Assembly (NCBI GenBank): GCA_963841995.1
Contig: CAWJEX010000021.1
Location: forward strand, 210,909 to 274,908
Direction: 5' to 3'
DNA from: DATDPM01 sp963841995
Lineage (GTDB): Bacteria > Pseudomonadota > Alphaproteobacteria > DATDPM01
Length of the DNA stretch: 64,000 bases
Shown in pieces: positions 17,592-27,896 of the stretch; position 1 is the stretch's first letter; each line of letters starts with the position of its first letter. The position numbers were made by a program, and so were the translations under genes. Below the pieces are notes generated by a model. That model was not told the DNA's origin. It saw nothing but the letters and a program-made list of their open reading frames with translations, and ran no database searches.

Positions 17592-18581
17592 ATGACGACC
17601 CTTGTCACCGGCGGCTCCGGCTTCGTCGGCTCCGCGATCATTCGCCGGCTGCTCGACGCCGGCCATGAGATTCGCGCGCTCGTCCGCGGCTCCAGCGCGC
17701 GCGACAATTTGGCCGGGCTTCCGGTCGAAATCGTCGTCGGCGATTTGCTCGATCCCGAGTCGCTCAGCCGCGCCGCGCGCGACTGCAAAGCGGTTTTCCA
17801 TGCCGCGGCCGATTATCGGCTCTGGAGTCCCAAACCCGACGAAATCTACGCCGCCAACGTTTCCGGGACCGTCAATCTGATGCGGGCGGCGGCGGAATCG
17901 GGCGTCAAGCGCATCGTTTATACCAGCAGCGTCGCCACCCTTGGCCTCAACGCCAACGGCCCTCCGGCCGACGAAGAAACGCCGGTCTCGCTCACCGATA
18001 TGATCGGCCATTACAAACGTTCGAAATTTTTGGCCGAGGCGGAAGTTCGGCGCCTCGCGGCGGAACAGAAGATCCCGGTGGTCATCGTCAATCCGTCGGC
18101 TCCCGTGGGGCCGCGCGATATCAAGCCGACACCGACGGGCCGCATGATCGTCGAAGCCGCGGCGGGCCGCATGCCGGCCTATGTGGAAACCGGGCTCAAC
18201 ATCGTTCATGTCGACGACGTGGCCGAAGGACATTTGCGCGCCTTCGAACGCGGCACTATCGGACAGCGTTATATCTTGGGCGGCACGAATATGACCCTGC
18301 ACGAGATTTTGGGAATCATCGCCGAGATCACCGGCCGGCCGGCTCCCCGCATCAAATTGCCGCATGCGGTGGTGATGCCGATCGCCTATATGGCCGAAGC
18401 CATAGCGCGGATCGGCGGGTTTGAACCGATGGCGACCGTCGATAGCGTGCGCATGGCCAAGAAGCTCATGTACTTTTCGAGCGACAAGGCCCGCCGCGAT
18501 CTGGGTTATTCGCCGCGGCCCGCCCGACAGGCCGTGGCCGACGCGGTCCAGTGGTTCGATGCCCACGGCTACCTGGATTGA
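17592..18581 (+). CDS. hpnA: HpnA, hopanoid-associated sugar epimerase/reductase (extended SDR)
   Basis: A 329-residue extended short-chain dehydrogenase with the Rossmann motif TLVTGGSGFVGSAI at the N-terminus, SSVATLG with the catalytic Ser, and YKRSK supplying the Tyr and Lys. The PSAPVGPRDIKPTPTGRMI stretch is characteristic of hopanoid-associated members. HpnA-type proteins are thought to act on the sugar part of bacteriohopanepolyols, though the exact reaction is not settled. The frame extends to 17541, but the ATG at 17592 starts directly on the Rossmann strand. Confidence 0.9.
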   Translation: MTTLVTGGSGFVGSAIIRRLLDAGHEIRALVRGSSARDNLAGLPVEIVVGDLLDPESLSRAARDCKAVFHAAADYRLWSPKPDEIYAANVSGTVNLMRAAAESGVKRIVYTSSVATLGLNANGPPADEETPVSLTDMIGHYKRSKFLAEAEVRRLAAEQKIPVVIVNPSAPVGPRDIKPTPTGRMIVEAAAGRMPAYVETGLNIVHVDDVAEGHLRAFERGTIGQRYILGGTNMTLHEILGIIAEITGRPAPRIKLPHAVVMPIAYMAEAIARIGGFEPMATVDSVRMAKKLMYFSSDKARRDLGYSPRPARQAVADAVQWFDAHGYLD

Positions 18582-18821
18582 GGGACGGCTGCCGCGGGGG
18601 AAGCCCTCGATCCCCGCAAGTTATTGTCATAATCTCGAAACTTGGCCGCTTTGCAGTTGCGATAAAGCCGGTTATGGTAGCCACGCCAATTGTGCCTGAA
18701 ACCGGTGAAATCACACATAAGTAATTGTAAAATCAGCCATTGTAGGAAAAATCCCGTGTAAAATCCGCCCCGCCAAAATCCCGGGGCATATGTCACGGAA
18801 TGATCGAAGGAGTGACGTGAT

Positions 18822-19766
18822 TTGCGAGTGATCCTGGCCAAACCGAGAGGCTTTTGCGCCGGCGTCGAGCGGGCGATTGAGATTGTCGAACGCGCCCTCG
18901 AAATCTACGGCCCGCCGGTTTATGTCCGCCACGAGATCGTCCACAACAAGCGAGTCGTCGAAGATCTGAAGGCGAAGGGCGCTCGGTTCGTCGAAGAACT
19001 CCACGAAATTCCCGACGGCGCGGTGACGGTATTTTCGGCCCACGGCGTCGCACAAAAGGTGGAAGACACCGCGCGCCTCCGCTCGCTCCCGGTCATCGAT
19101 GCGACCTGCCCGCTGGTGGCCAAGGTGCATAAGGAAGGCCAGCGCTACGCCGAACAGGGATTCGAAGTCGTCCTCATCGGCCATGAAGGCCATCCCGAAG
19201 TCGAAGGCACAATGGGGCGAATTCCCGGCAAGGTCTATCTTGTCTCGACCGCCGAAGCCGCCGAGAAACTCACCGTCGATAATCCGGACAAGCTTGCCTA
19301 TGTCTCCCAGACGACGCTTTCGGTCGACGATACCCGTGCGGTGATCGAAGCCTTGAGCGCCCGGTTCCCGAAAATCGTCGGGCCCGATGTGAAAGACATC
19401 TGCTACGCGACCCAGAATCGCCAGCGCGCAGTGCGAGAATTGGCGCCCAACGTCGACTTGTTTCTGGTCGTCGGCGCGCGCAACAGTTCAAATTCGAATC
19501 GCTTGCGCGAAATCGCCGCGGATACCGGTGTTGCAACTTATCTGATCGAGGACGCGAGCCATCTCGATCCGCAATGGCTCGACGGCGTGGAAGCGGTCGG
19601 CATCACCGCCGGCGCGTCGACCCCGGAAGAACTGGTGCGGGAGCTGATCGAGCGCCTGCGCTCCTTCGGCGATATCGAACTCGAAGTCCTCGACGGCGAG
19701 GAAGAGAACGTTCAATTCAAGCTGCCCGAGGAACTCCGCAATCTTCCCGTGGCGCGAATCGCTTAG
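18822..19766 (+). CDS. ispH: 4-Hydroxy-3-methylbut-2-enyl diphosphate reductase (IspH/LytB)
   Basis: IspH performs the last step of the MEP pathway, reducing HMBPP to IPP and DMAPP with a [4Fe-4S] cluster. The three cluster cysteines are C12 (PRGFCAGV), C96 (DATCPLV) and C194 (DICYATQNRQ), and the catalytic Glu lies in HEGHPEVEGT. The 314-residue length is normal. Translation starts at TTG 18822, preceded by GGAG. Its place between hpnA and hpnH, with dxs also in the locus, couples precursor supply to hopanoid synthesis. Confidence 0.96.
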   Translation: MRVILAKPRGFCAGVERAIEIVERALEIYGPPVYVRHEIVHNKRVVEDLKAKGARFVEELHEIPDGAVTVFSAHGVAQKVEDTARLRSLPVIDATCPLVAKVHKEGQRYAEQGFEVVLIGHEGHPEVEGTMGRIPGKVYLVSTAEAAEKLTVDNPDKLAYVSQTTLSVDDTRAVIEALSARFPKIVGPDVKDICYATQNRQRAVRELAPNVDLFLVVGARNSSNSNRLREIAADTGVATYLIEDASHLDPQWLDGVEAVGITAGASTPEELVRELIERLRSFGDIELEVLDGEEENVQFKLPEELRNLPVARIA

Positions 19767-19815
19767 CGCTGCCGCAATTCCCCGACACTTGGATCGATAA
19801 GAAAAAGGAACGCCG

Positions 19816-20974
19816 GTGGCCATCCCTCTCATTCAACAAATCAAAGTCGGCGCTTATGTTCTAAAGCAGCGCCTGCGCGGCAACGACAAATATCCGCTCG
19901 TGCTGATGCTGGAGCCGCTGTTTCGCTGCAACCTGGCCTGCGCCGGTTGCGGGAAAATCGATTATCCGGACGAGATCTTGAACAAGCGTCTCAGCGTTCA
20001 GCAATGCCTGGACGCAGTCGACGAATGCGGCGCGCCCATCGTTTCAATCCCCGGCGGCGAACCGCTGCTGCATAAGGAAATCGGCGAGATTGCCGCCGGC
20101 ATCGTGGCGCGCAAGAAATTCGTCTATCTCTGCACCAACGCGTTGCTGCTGGAAAAGAAGCTCGATCTGTTCACGCCGAGTCCCTGATCTGACCTTTTCC
20201 GTCCACCTCGACGGCGATCGCGAGCACCACGATATTGCGGTGTGCCAAGACGGCGTCTACGACAAAGCCGTGCAGGCGATCAGGGCCACCCGTGCCCGCG
20301 GATTCCGCGTCAACATCAATTGCACGCTCTTTGATGGATCTGAGCCCCACAACGTCGCCGCCTTCTTCGATTCGGCGATGGATCTGGGAATCGAAAGCAT
20401 CACCATGTCGCCGGGCTATGCCTATGAGCGCGCGCCCGACCAGGAGCACTTCCTCAACCGGAAGAAGACGAAGGAACTTTTCCGCGGGATCTTCCGCGCC
20501 GGCGGCCGTAAAAACAAATGGCGATTCAGCCATTCGCCGATGTTCCTCGATTTTCTCGCCGGGAACCGCGAATATCGCTGCACGCCCTGGGGCAACCCGA
20601 CGCGCAATGTCTTTGGCTGGCAGCGGCCTTGCTATTTGCTGGGTGAAGGTTTTGTCGGCTCCTTCCGCGAGTTAATGGAAGAAACCGACTGGGATCTTTA
20701 CGGCACCGGCAATTACGAGAAATGCGCCAATTGCATGGCCCATTGCGGCTATGAGGCAACCGCCGTCGCCGATACCTTCGCCCATCCGCTGCGAGCTTTG
20801 GCGGTGACGATGCGGGGCGTTCAAACCGAAGGGCCGATGGCGGCGGAAATCCCCCTGGAGAACGCGCGGCCGGCCGAATACGTCTTCGAGCGGCGGGTAC
20901 ACGAAGCGGTGACGCAATTGCACACGCCGAAATCAGAAACGGGTCAGCGCAGCAAGATTGGCGACGCGGCGTAA
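19816..20974 (+). CDS. hpnH: HpnH, adenosylhopane-forming radical SAM enzyme, one frameshift
   Basis: HpnH joins the 5'-deoxyadenosyl group to diploptene, giving adenosylhopane, the first step of C35 hopanoid side chains. The radical SAM motif is CNLACAGC (C38, C42, C45), followed by the glycine-rich SIPGGEPLLH; later cysteines occur in NYEKCANCMAHCGYE. The frame changes near 20175-20185 by one extra base (the first part would stop after FTPSP, the second resumes with DLTFSVHLDGDREHHD). Joined, it is about 385 residues, normal for the family. The stop overlaps the convergent hpnG by 42 bp. Confidence 0.92.
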
Positions 20975-21619
20975 CGCACTAAGCGCCGCCTTCTGATCCT
21001 TCGCGAGTTCCAACAACCTCAGAATCTCCCACGGGCGGAACAGAAGCTTCGCCAGCACGGGTGCGATGCGGGTACGCCCAGCGCTATCGACGCCGATCAT
21101 TACCCAATCCGGAACATCCCGTCTTGCCGGGTCCGCAATCGCACGAAGGGCGAGGAACGGAACGTTCTTTTCCTTGGCAGCGCGCGCCACTGCATGACTT
21201 TCCATATCGACGGCAATCGCCCCGCTCTCGCGGAACAGCTTCGCTTTGCTGGCTTGGTCCAGAACCGGGCTGTCGCGGCCAGCGATCGATCCGTCGGTAA
21301 ACTCGATGCGGCCACGAGCGTCGCTGCAAACCGCGCCGCGCCAATTGGGATCACTGTCGAACCGCGTGCCATGGGGGCCGATGACGGCGCGCGCCAAAAC
21401 CAGCGTGCCCGGAGGAAGTTTCGGATCGAGCCCGCCGGCGATTCCGAAGCTGAGCAAGGCCTTCGCCCCGTCGGCGACGAGCCGAAGAGCGCCGCCATAG
21501 GCATTCACGGAGTTTCCGGCGGAGACGGAGATGGGCGGATTGGATGACGAGTCCGACAGGCAATGGGCCTCGACCAAGAGGCCGGTGACGACGCCGACGG
21601 TTTGCGCAGCCGCTCTCAC
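20933..21619 (-). CDS. hpnG: HpnG, adenosylhopane nucleosidase/phosphorylase family
   Basis: HpnG removes adenine from adenosylhopane to give ribosylhopane, the step after HpnH. The 228-residue protein belongs to the nucleoside phosphorylase fold: VGVVTGLLVEAHCL at the start, ALLSFGIAGGLDPKLPPGTLV, and the nucleobase-binding AVDMESHAVARAA followed by VPFLALRAIADPA. The reading frame stays open far upstream, into shc, but the true start is a GTG at 21617-21619 inside the shc stop codon, so the two genes are translationally coupled. Confidence 0.88.
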   Translation of the reverse strand: MRAAAQTVGVVTGLLVEAHCLSDSSSNPPISVSAGNSVNAYGGALRLVADGAKALLSFGIAGGLDPKLPPGTLVLARAVIGPHGTRFDSDPNWRGAVCSDARGRIEFTDGSIAGRDSPVLDQASKAKLFRESGAIAVDMESHAVARAAKEKNVPFLALRAIADPARRDVPDWVMIGVDSAGRTRIAPVLAKLLFRPWEILRLLELAKDQKAALSALRRVANLAALTRF

Positions 21620-23568
21620 ATCCCGTACATCGCGGACGGCGTGTTGCCGCGCGATAGATTGCGGTATCGCGCGAGCGCCCACAGCGGGAAATAGGCGGCA
21701 TAGCCGTGATAGCGGAGATAAAACACCCGCGGGAATCCAACGGCGGTGAACCATTCCTCGTCCCAGCGCGCACCCTGGCGCGGGGCATCGAGCAGATATT
21801 GGACGCCGCGGGAAACCGCTTCGCTCTTCACTTCGCCCGCCGCCATCAATCCTAATACCGCCCAAGCCGTCTGGGAGGCCGTGCTCGCCTTCGCTTCGGA
21901 TTTGCGGTTCGGCCAATACGTGGCGCCGTCCTCGCCCCAACCGCCGTCTTCGCGCTGGCGCGATTTGAGCCAGTCGACGGCCTTGCGGATATGCGGCGCC
22001 TTGGGGGCCTCGCCCGCGGCGTTGAAGGCGCAAAGCACCGACCACGTCCCGTATATATAATTGGTGCCCCAGCGCCCAAACCAGGAACCATCTTTTTCCT
22101 GCTCGCGGCGAAGGTAATCGAGTCCGCGCGCGGTCGCCGGGTGTTCGCGGGAATATCCGAGCTGCGCCAGCATGCTGACACATCGCGCCGAAACATCGGC
22201 GGTCGGCGGATCGAGCAGGGCGCCATGATCCGCAAACGGGATGTTGTTCAGATAATAATAAGTGTTGTCGGCGTCGAACGATCCCCAGCCGCCGTTCTTG
22301 CTTTGCATGCCGATGATCCATTCGGCGGCACGGGAGAGATTCTCGCGGTAGCGCGCGCCGTCGCTGCGCTCCAGCGCCATGGCGACGACTGCCGTGTCGT
22401 CCACGTCGGGGTAATAGTCGTTCCAATACTGAAATGCCCAGCCGCCGGGGCGCAATCCGGGCCGGGCCCAGGCCCAATCGCCTTCGACCTCGAGAATTTG
22501 GCGCTTGGCGAGCCAATCGAGGCAGCCGCGGACCGATTGGCCGTTCCGCGGCTCGCCGGCTTCCATCATCGCATGGGCAGCAAGACCGCTGTCCCAAATC
22601 GGCGAAACACAGGGTTGGCAATAGGTCCGGCCGTCGAGCCGGATCATCAGCTTTTCGATGGATTGGCGCGCGATCGCATAGTCCGGATGATTCTTTGCGT
22701 AGCCGAGCTGGTCGAAGACCATCACCGTATTGGCCATGGCCGGAAAAATGGCGCCAAGCCCATCTTCGCCATTGAGGCGCTTGGTCACGAAATCGACCGC
22801 CGCCTGAATCGCGCGCTGTCGCGGGCGCTTCGGAAAGAACGGCTCGATCCTGCGCAAGAGCCGGTCGACAGCGAGCAAGACATCGCCGAGCTTCTTGCCG
22901 GTCGGATTGACGAAATAGCGGGTTTCTTGTTCTGGCGGCACGGCGAAGAGTTCGGGAATGGAAACCCGCCGCGGATTTCGCGCCAGCGGCTTCAATGCCA
23001 TCAGGACCAGTAGCGGCACGATCACGGTCCGCGACCAATAAGACACTTTCGCGAGGTGAAAGGGGAACCAGCGTGGGAGCAGCATGATCTCGATCGGCAT
23101 CACCGGAACCGCGCGCCAGGGTACCTGGCCGAAAATAGCGAGTGCCACACGGGTGAAAACATTCGACCGGGCAGCACCGCCATAGGCCAGAATCGCGTCG
23201 CGTGCGCGTTTCATGTGGGGCGCGCTAATATCGTTGCCCGCAATCTTGAGCGCGTAATAGGCCTTAACCGAGGCCGAGATATCGAAATCGCCCTTGTGGA
23301 ACAGCGGCCAGCCGCCATGCTCGCCCTGCAACGAGCGAATGAATTCGGCGACCTTCTTCTCCAAGCCGACGTCGATTTCGGCTTCCGTATCGGCGAGGAA
23401 ATGTTTCAGCAGAATGTATTCGGAGGGGATGGTGGCATCGGCCTCGAGCTCGAACACCCAATGGCCGTCTTCGGCCTGAAGCTTTTTCAGGGCCGATTTC
23501 GCGTCCTCGATCACGCTATCGAGGCGGGATTCGATCTCGGGGCTTTTGACAGCGCGGTGGAGCGGCAT
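21616..23568 (-). CDS. shc: Squalene-hopene cyclase (Shc/HpnF)
   Basis: Cyclises squalene to hopene and diplopterol on the cytoplasmic membrane. The 650-residue protein has the catalytic acid motif DVDD (D388-D391) in NDYYPDVDDTAVVAMAL, the C-terminal Cys/Pro pocket CQPCVSPIWDSGLAAHA, and several QW repeats, such as QSKNGGWGSFDADN, QEKDGSWFGRWG and QREDGGWGEDG. The frame is open to 23943, but the ATG at 23566-23568 (MPLHRAVKSPE) gives the usual N-terminus. It lies 32 bp after hpnE and overlaps hpnG. Confidence 0.97.
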   Translation of the reverse strand: MPLHRAVKSPEIESRLDSVIEDAKSALKKLQAEDGHWVFELEADATIPSEYILLKHFLADTEAEIDVGLEKKVAEFIRSLQGEHGGWPLFHKGDFDISASVKAYYALKIAGNDISAPHMKRARDAILAYGGAARSNVFTRVALAIFGQVPWRAVPVMPIEIMLLPRWFPFHLAKVSYWSRTVIVPLLVLMALKPLARNPRRVSIPELFAVPPEQETRYFVNPTGKKLGDVLLAVDRLLRRIEPFFPKRPRQRAIQAAVDFVTKRLNGEDGLGAIFPAMANTVMVFDQLGYAKNHPDYAIARQSIEKLMIRLDGRTYCQPCVSPIWDSGLAAHAMMEAGEPRNGQSVRGCLDWLAKRQILEVEGDWAWARPGLRPGGWAFQYWNDYYPDVDDTAVVAMALERSDGARYRENLSRAAEWIIGMQSKNGGWGSFDADNTYYYLNNIPFADHGALLDPPTADVSARCVSMLAQLGYSREHPATARGLDYLRREQEKDGSWFGRWGTNYIYGTWSVLCAFNAAGEAPKAPHIRKAVDWLKSRQREDGGWGEDGATYWPNRKSEAKASTASQTAWAVLGLMAAGEVKSEAVSRGVQYLLDAPRQGARWDEEWFTAVGFPRVFYLRYHGYAAYFPLWALARYRNLSRGNTPSAMYGM

Positions 23569-23600
23569 AAAACCGGGGTTACGGGTTGAGGCGATTAAAG

Positions 23601-24863
23601 TCAAGCTGCGATCGCCGCCGCGGCGGCAAAGCCGGAACGGATCGCACCTTCGATGGTGGCCGGCAATCCGGTATCCGTCCAATCGCCGGCCAGGAATAAA
23701 TTCGAGATCGCCGTTCGCGTTTTGGGGCGGAGAGACAGCAATTCCGGCGTCTGGGCGAAGGTCGCGCGCTTCTCCTTGATGATCCGGTGGGGCGGCAGGG
23801 AATCGGTGCAGGTGGCGGGAAGGCTCAGGGCTTGAACGACTTCCGGCCAGACTTTGGCGGCGATCGTCTCCGCGTCTTCGGTCGCCAGCGCGTTGGCGGC
23901 ACTGACCGTCACCGAGGCGACGTCGCCGCGCCGGAACATCCATTCCGAGACGCCGCCGATGATGCCAAGAAGGGGGCCGTCCAGCGACGTTGGCCTTGCC
24001 GTCTGCGGCAGCCGGAAATGAGCATTCACGATGGCGCTGAAATCCCGCGGTACGGGAAGGGAGGGCAAAAGCTGGGCGGCGTTCTCCGGCGGGATGGCAA
24101 GCACTACCGAATCCTTCGGAGCCAGGAGAATTTTCTCGTCGCCGAAATCGAGGGCGGCGACAGCGTCATCCTGAATCTCAAAAGTCCTCAGCCGGCGATT
24201 GAAGCGGATATCGGCGCCGGCATTGCCGAGCTTCGCAATGGCCGGATCGATGAACGTCATCTGCAATCCTTCGCGGGCGATGCAAGGGCGGCTCGCGGCA
24301 GCGCCCTTTCCGAAGGTGAGCCGAAGCACAGGCCACAGCAATTTTGCGGAGCCTTTCTCGGGCGCGATATTGAGGACGGCGATGGCGAGCGGCCGCCAGA
24401 ATCGTTCGAAGGCCGGCGAACCCTGATCGAAGCAGTCGGCAATGGTCGCCTGATCCGACGCGAAAGCGAGCTTGAGTCCTGCGAGATAGTCGCGCGGCCT
24501 GGTGCCGGGGATCCGCCGCTTCGCCGAAAAAATCCACCACGGGATCGGTCCGTTGTTCGGCCGTACTGTCCAGTGCAGCCCGGTCCTCAAATCGACGAAG
24601 GGGATCGACGCGTCGGGCGCGATCAGAAGCCGGTCCCGGGCACCGATGGCGTCGAGATAAGAAAGGGCCGCGGTATTGCCGCTCAGGAGCAGGTGATTGC
24701 CGTTGTCGACGATGCGATCCATGCCGGGATCGGACAAGGACCGGCAGCGCCCGCCGCCATGGTCGGTCGCCTCGCAAAGAATCACCCGCCTGCCGGAGGC
24801 GGCCAAGCGGATGGCGCAAGCCAGCCCGGCGACACCGGCACCGATTACGAAAACCCAATTCAT
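23601..24863 (-). CDS. hpnE: HpnE, squalene-associated FAD-dependent desaturase
   Basis: HpnE reduces hydroxysqualene to squalene, the last of the three-step HpnCDE route from farnesyl diphosphate. The 420-residue product begins with the FAD-binding motif VFVIGAGVAGLACAIRLAASG and CEATDHGGGRCRSL, and ends with the second FAD contact NLFLAGDWTDTGLPATIEGAIRSG. An ATG at 24863 gives this N-terminus; the 26 extra codons in the open frame upstream overlap hpnD and are rejected. The gene lies 10 bp after hpnD. Confidence 0.93.
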   Translation of the reverse strand: MNWVFVIGAGVAGLACAIRLAASGRRVILCEATDHGGGRCRSLSDPGMDRIVDNGNHLLLSGNTAALSYLDAIGARDRLLIAPDASIPFVDLRTGLHWTVRPNNGPIPWWIFSAKRRIPGTRPRDYLAGLKLAFASDQATIADCFDQGSPAFERFWRPLAIAVLNIAPEKGSAKLLWPVLRLTFGKGAAASRPCIAREGLQMTFIDPAIAKLGNAGADIRFNRRLRTFEIQDDAVAALDFGDEKILLAPKDSVVLAIPPENAAQLLPSLPVPRDFSAIVNAHFRLPQTARPTSLDGPLLGIIGGVSEWMFRRGDVASVTVSAANALATEDAETIAAKVWPEVVQALSLPATCTDSLPPHRIIKEKRATFAQTPELLSLRPKTRTAISNLFLAGDWTDTGLPATIEGAIRSGFAAAAAIAA

Positions 24864-24873
24864 GGATTGTTGT

Positions 24874-25740
24874 TTACAGGAGGCCGTGGCGCAGCGCGAT
24901 CCAGATCTTGGTCGGCTTGCCGACCGCGATCGGCTCATCAAGGCGCTGCCAACCGCGGCGGATCAATTTCTCGAGAATCCGCCGGTAAATTTTCATCATG
25001 ATGATGGCGGGCCGGAGCGCGCGGCGGTCGCAATCGCGCAGCGCTTCTTCGGCTTCGGCGAATTTTGCGCGCGCCATCTTCGCCATTTCGGCGCAGACGG
25101 CCGGAAGGGCGGGATGGGCGAGAACGCTTAACGGATCGCTTGGCGCGATGCCGTGTTTCTCCAAGAGCTCGCGAGGCAAATAGAGGCGCCCGCTGCCGGC
25201 GTCTTCCGCGAGATCGCGGAGGATGTTGGTGAATTGCAGGGCCTCGCCGAGTGACAACGCCAGATCGCGGGCGGGGCGCGAGCAATCCCCGAACGCGCAA
25301 ATCGACAACAAACCGACCGCACCCGCCACCCGCGCGCAATACTGCTTGAGCACGGCCATTGACGGTGCGCGCATCTCTTCCCGCGCATCCATGGCGACAC
25401 CATCGATGACCGCTAGAAAATCGCCGCGCTCGAGCCCGAACATGCGGGTCGCCCCGAGCAGAGCCCGTCCCGTCAGCGTCAGCGGTGTCCCTGCAAACAA
25501 CCGGTCGATTTCGGTGCGCCACTCATCGAGAAGCTGGACGCGCTTCGCCGGCGTCTCGGGGCCGTCGGCGACATCGTCGACTTCGCGGCAAAAGGCATAG
25601 ATGGCATACATCGCCTCGCGCCGGGCGCGGGGCAGAATGCGCATTCCCCAGAAGAATGACGAACCCGATTGGACGGTGACTTGAGCGGCATGGGCAGCCT
25701 GCGCCCGTGCCGCGGTGCCGGACGGTTGAAGCTCAAGCAT
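24874..25740 (-). CDS. hpnD: HpnD, presqualene diphosphate synthase
   Basis: Condenses two farnesyl diphosphates to presqualene diphosphate. The 288-residue product carries both Asp-rich motifs of the squalene/phytoene synthase family, DDVAD in FCREVDDVADGPETP and the second in FTNILRDLAEDAGSGRLYLP, plus the YCARVAGAVGLLS segment. It is distinguished from HpnC by the RILPRARREAMYAIYAFCRE start. It sits between dxs and hpnE on the same strand. Confidence 0.94.
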   Translation of the reverse strand: MLELQPSGTAARAQAAHAAQVTVQSGSSFFWGMRILPRARREAMYAIYAFCREVDDVADGPETPAKRVQLLDEWRTEIDRLFAGTPLTLTGRALLGATRMFGLERGDFLAVIDGVAMDAREEMRAPSMAVLKQYCARVAGAVGLLSICAFGDCSRPARDLALSLGEALQFTNILRDLAEDAGSGRLYLPRELLEKHGIAPSDPLSVLAHPALPAVCAEMAKMARAKFAEAEEALRDCDRRALRPAIIMMKIYRRILEKLIRRGWQRLDEPIAVGKPTKIWIALRHGLL

Positions 25741-25793
25741 GATGCTTGGACACGCCCCAACTCAATCCGGGGCAATGCCACCGGAGACGAGGA

Positions 25794-27717
25794 TTAGGCG
25801 CGCTCGCGCCGTACGGCAAGTGTCGCCTCGCGTCCCAAGGCCGTCAGCGCGGTCGTGACGATCTGCGGCGCGTTAAGCCCCGCCGCGTCATACTGCAATT
25901 GCGGCTTGTCATGCGCCAGGAAGCGGTCCGGCAGGATCAACGGCCGGAATCTCAAGCCCCGCATCGAGCATGCCTTCGGTCGCCAGGAATTGCAGGACGT
26001 GGGCGGCAAATCCGCCGACCGCACCTTCTTCGACCGTAATCAGAACTTCATGTTCGCGCGCCAGACGCTTGATCAAATCGGTATCCAGCGGCTTCGCAAA
26101 CCGCGCGTCCACGACCGTCGTCGAGAGCCCGCGGGCCTGCAAATCGTCGGCCGCCTTCAGGCATTCCTGCATCCGCGTTCCGAAGGAGAGAAGCGCCACC
26201 ACACTGCCTTCGCGCAAGATTCGGCCCTTGCCGATCTCCAACGGCGTGCCCCGCTCCGGGAGCTGGAGGCCGATACCTTCGCCGCGCGGATAGCGCACCG
26301 CAGACGGGCGATCGTCGATCGCAGCGCAAGTGGCGACCATATTCATCAGCTCCACCTCATCCGCCGCCGCCATGACGACGAAGCCAGGAAGCGTCGCGAG
26401 ATAGGTCACGTCGTAGGCGCCGGCATGGGTCGGACCGTCGGCGCCGACCAGACCGGCGCGATCGAGGGCGAAGCGCACGGGGAGCGATTGGATCGCGACG
26501 TCGTGGACCACTTGGTCATAGGCGCGCTGCAGGAAGGTCGAATAGATCGCGGCAAAGGGCTTCATCCCTTCCGAGGCGAGCCCGGCGGCGAAAGTCACGC
26601 CATGCTGTTCGGCAATGCCGACGTCAAAGCAGCGCTCGGGGAAATGCTTTGCGAATTTATTCAAGCCGGTGCCGGACGGCATCGCCGCGGTGATGGCGAC
26701 GATCTTCGGGTCGGCCTCGGCTTCGGCGATCAGCGCTTTGGCGAAGACCTCGGTATAGGTCGGAGCCTTGGCTTCAGGTTTGACTTGAACGCCGGTTACC
26801 ACGTCGAATTTGTTGACGCCGTGATACTTGTCCGCGGCGGCTTCGGCCGGGCCGTAACCCTTGCCCTTTTGCGTGACCACGTGAACCAGCACGGGGCGCT
26901 TGGCGTCGGCATCCCGCACGTTCTTGAGGACGGGAAGCAAATGATCCAGATTGTGGCCGTCGATGGGACCGACATAAAAGAATCCCATCTCTTCGAACAG
27001 CGTGCCGCCGGTCACCATGCCGCGGGCATATTCTTCGGCGCGGCGGGCCGCCACCGCAAACGGCCGCGGGAAGCGCTTGGCCATCGCCCGTGCGATATCG
27101 CGGAGGCTACGGTAGCCGCTGCTGGAGATGAGCCGCGACAAATACGCGCTCATGGCGCCCACCGGCGGGGCGATCGACATGTCGTTGTCGTTCAAAATGA
27201 CGATCAATCGGCTGTCCATCGAGCCGGCATTGTTCATCGCCTCATAGGCCATGCCGGCGCTCATCGCGCCGTCGCCGATCACGCAGACGACGTTGTTGTC
27301 TCTGCCCATTAGATCGCGGGCGACCGCCATGCCGAGGCCGGCGGAAATCGAGGTGGAGCTGTGCGCGGCGCCAAACGGATCGTATTTGCTCTCGGCGCGG
27401 CAGGTGAATCCGGAAAGACCATTGCCTTGACGGAGGGTCCGAATCCGGTCGCGGCGTCCGGTGAGAATTTTGTGCGGATAGCTTTGATGGCCGACGTCCC
27501 AAATCAACCGGTCGCGCGGCGTCTCGAAAACGTGATGAAGCGCCACCGTCAACTCGATCACGCCGAGGCTTGCCCCCAAATGACCGCCGGTCACTGAAAC
27601 CGCATCGATGGTTTCGTGGCGCAACTCATCGGCGAGCTGCCGCAACTCCGCCATCGACAAGCCGCGCATGTCCGCCGGCTCTTTCACCCGATCCAATAAC
27701 GGTGTTTCAGAGGTCAT
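25794..27717 (-). CDS. dxs: 1-Deoxy-D-xylulose-5-phosphate synthase (Dxs), one frameshift near the C-terminus
   Basis: Dxs condenses pyruvate and glyceraldehyde 3-phosphate, the first and rate-limiting MEP-pathway step, using thiamine diphosphate. It shows GHLGASLGVIELTVALH, the ThDP-binding GDGAMSAGMAYEAMNNA and, in the transketolase half, RFALDRAGLVGADGPTHAG. After LDAGLEI at about 25946 one extra base (GCCGG on the plus strand) shifts the frame; the conserved end PLILPDRFLAHDKPQLQYDAAGL continues in the next frame to 25794. Joined length is 640 residues, normal. As Dxs is usually essential, a sequence error is likely. Confidence 0.94.
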
Positions 27718-27896
27718 GACGTTTTTTCCCAGTGGTTGATCGTGGATTTGCCAGCGCGATAGGCCGCCGGAAGATGGTTAAGGCGATCCGCAGGATTCAG
27801 CCCCAACCCGCGGGTATTCCCTGATATGGCATCTTGGACAGCGAGTTTATTATCATGGCGCTGCCAGGGAAAGCTTATTTTACCCCTTGCTTTTGC

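Noticed and set aside
20933..23038. Single 701-codon minus frame covering hpnG and part of shc
   Set aside because: Only the last 228 codons match HpnG. The upstream part is shc read in a wrong frame, so a fusion protein is not supported.
25855..27312. Plus-strand frame of 485 codons opposite dxs
   Set aside because: Antisense shadow of a conserved enzyme.
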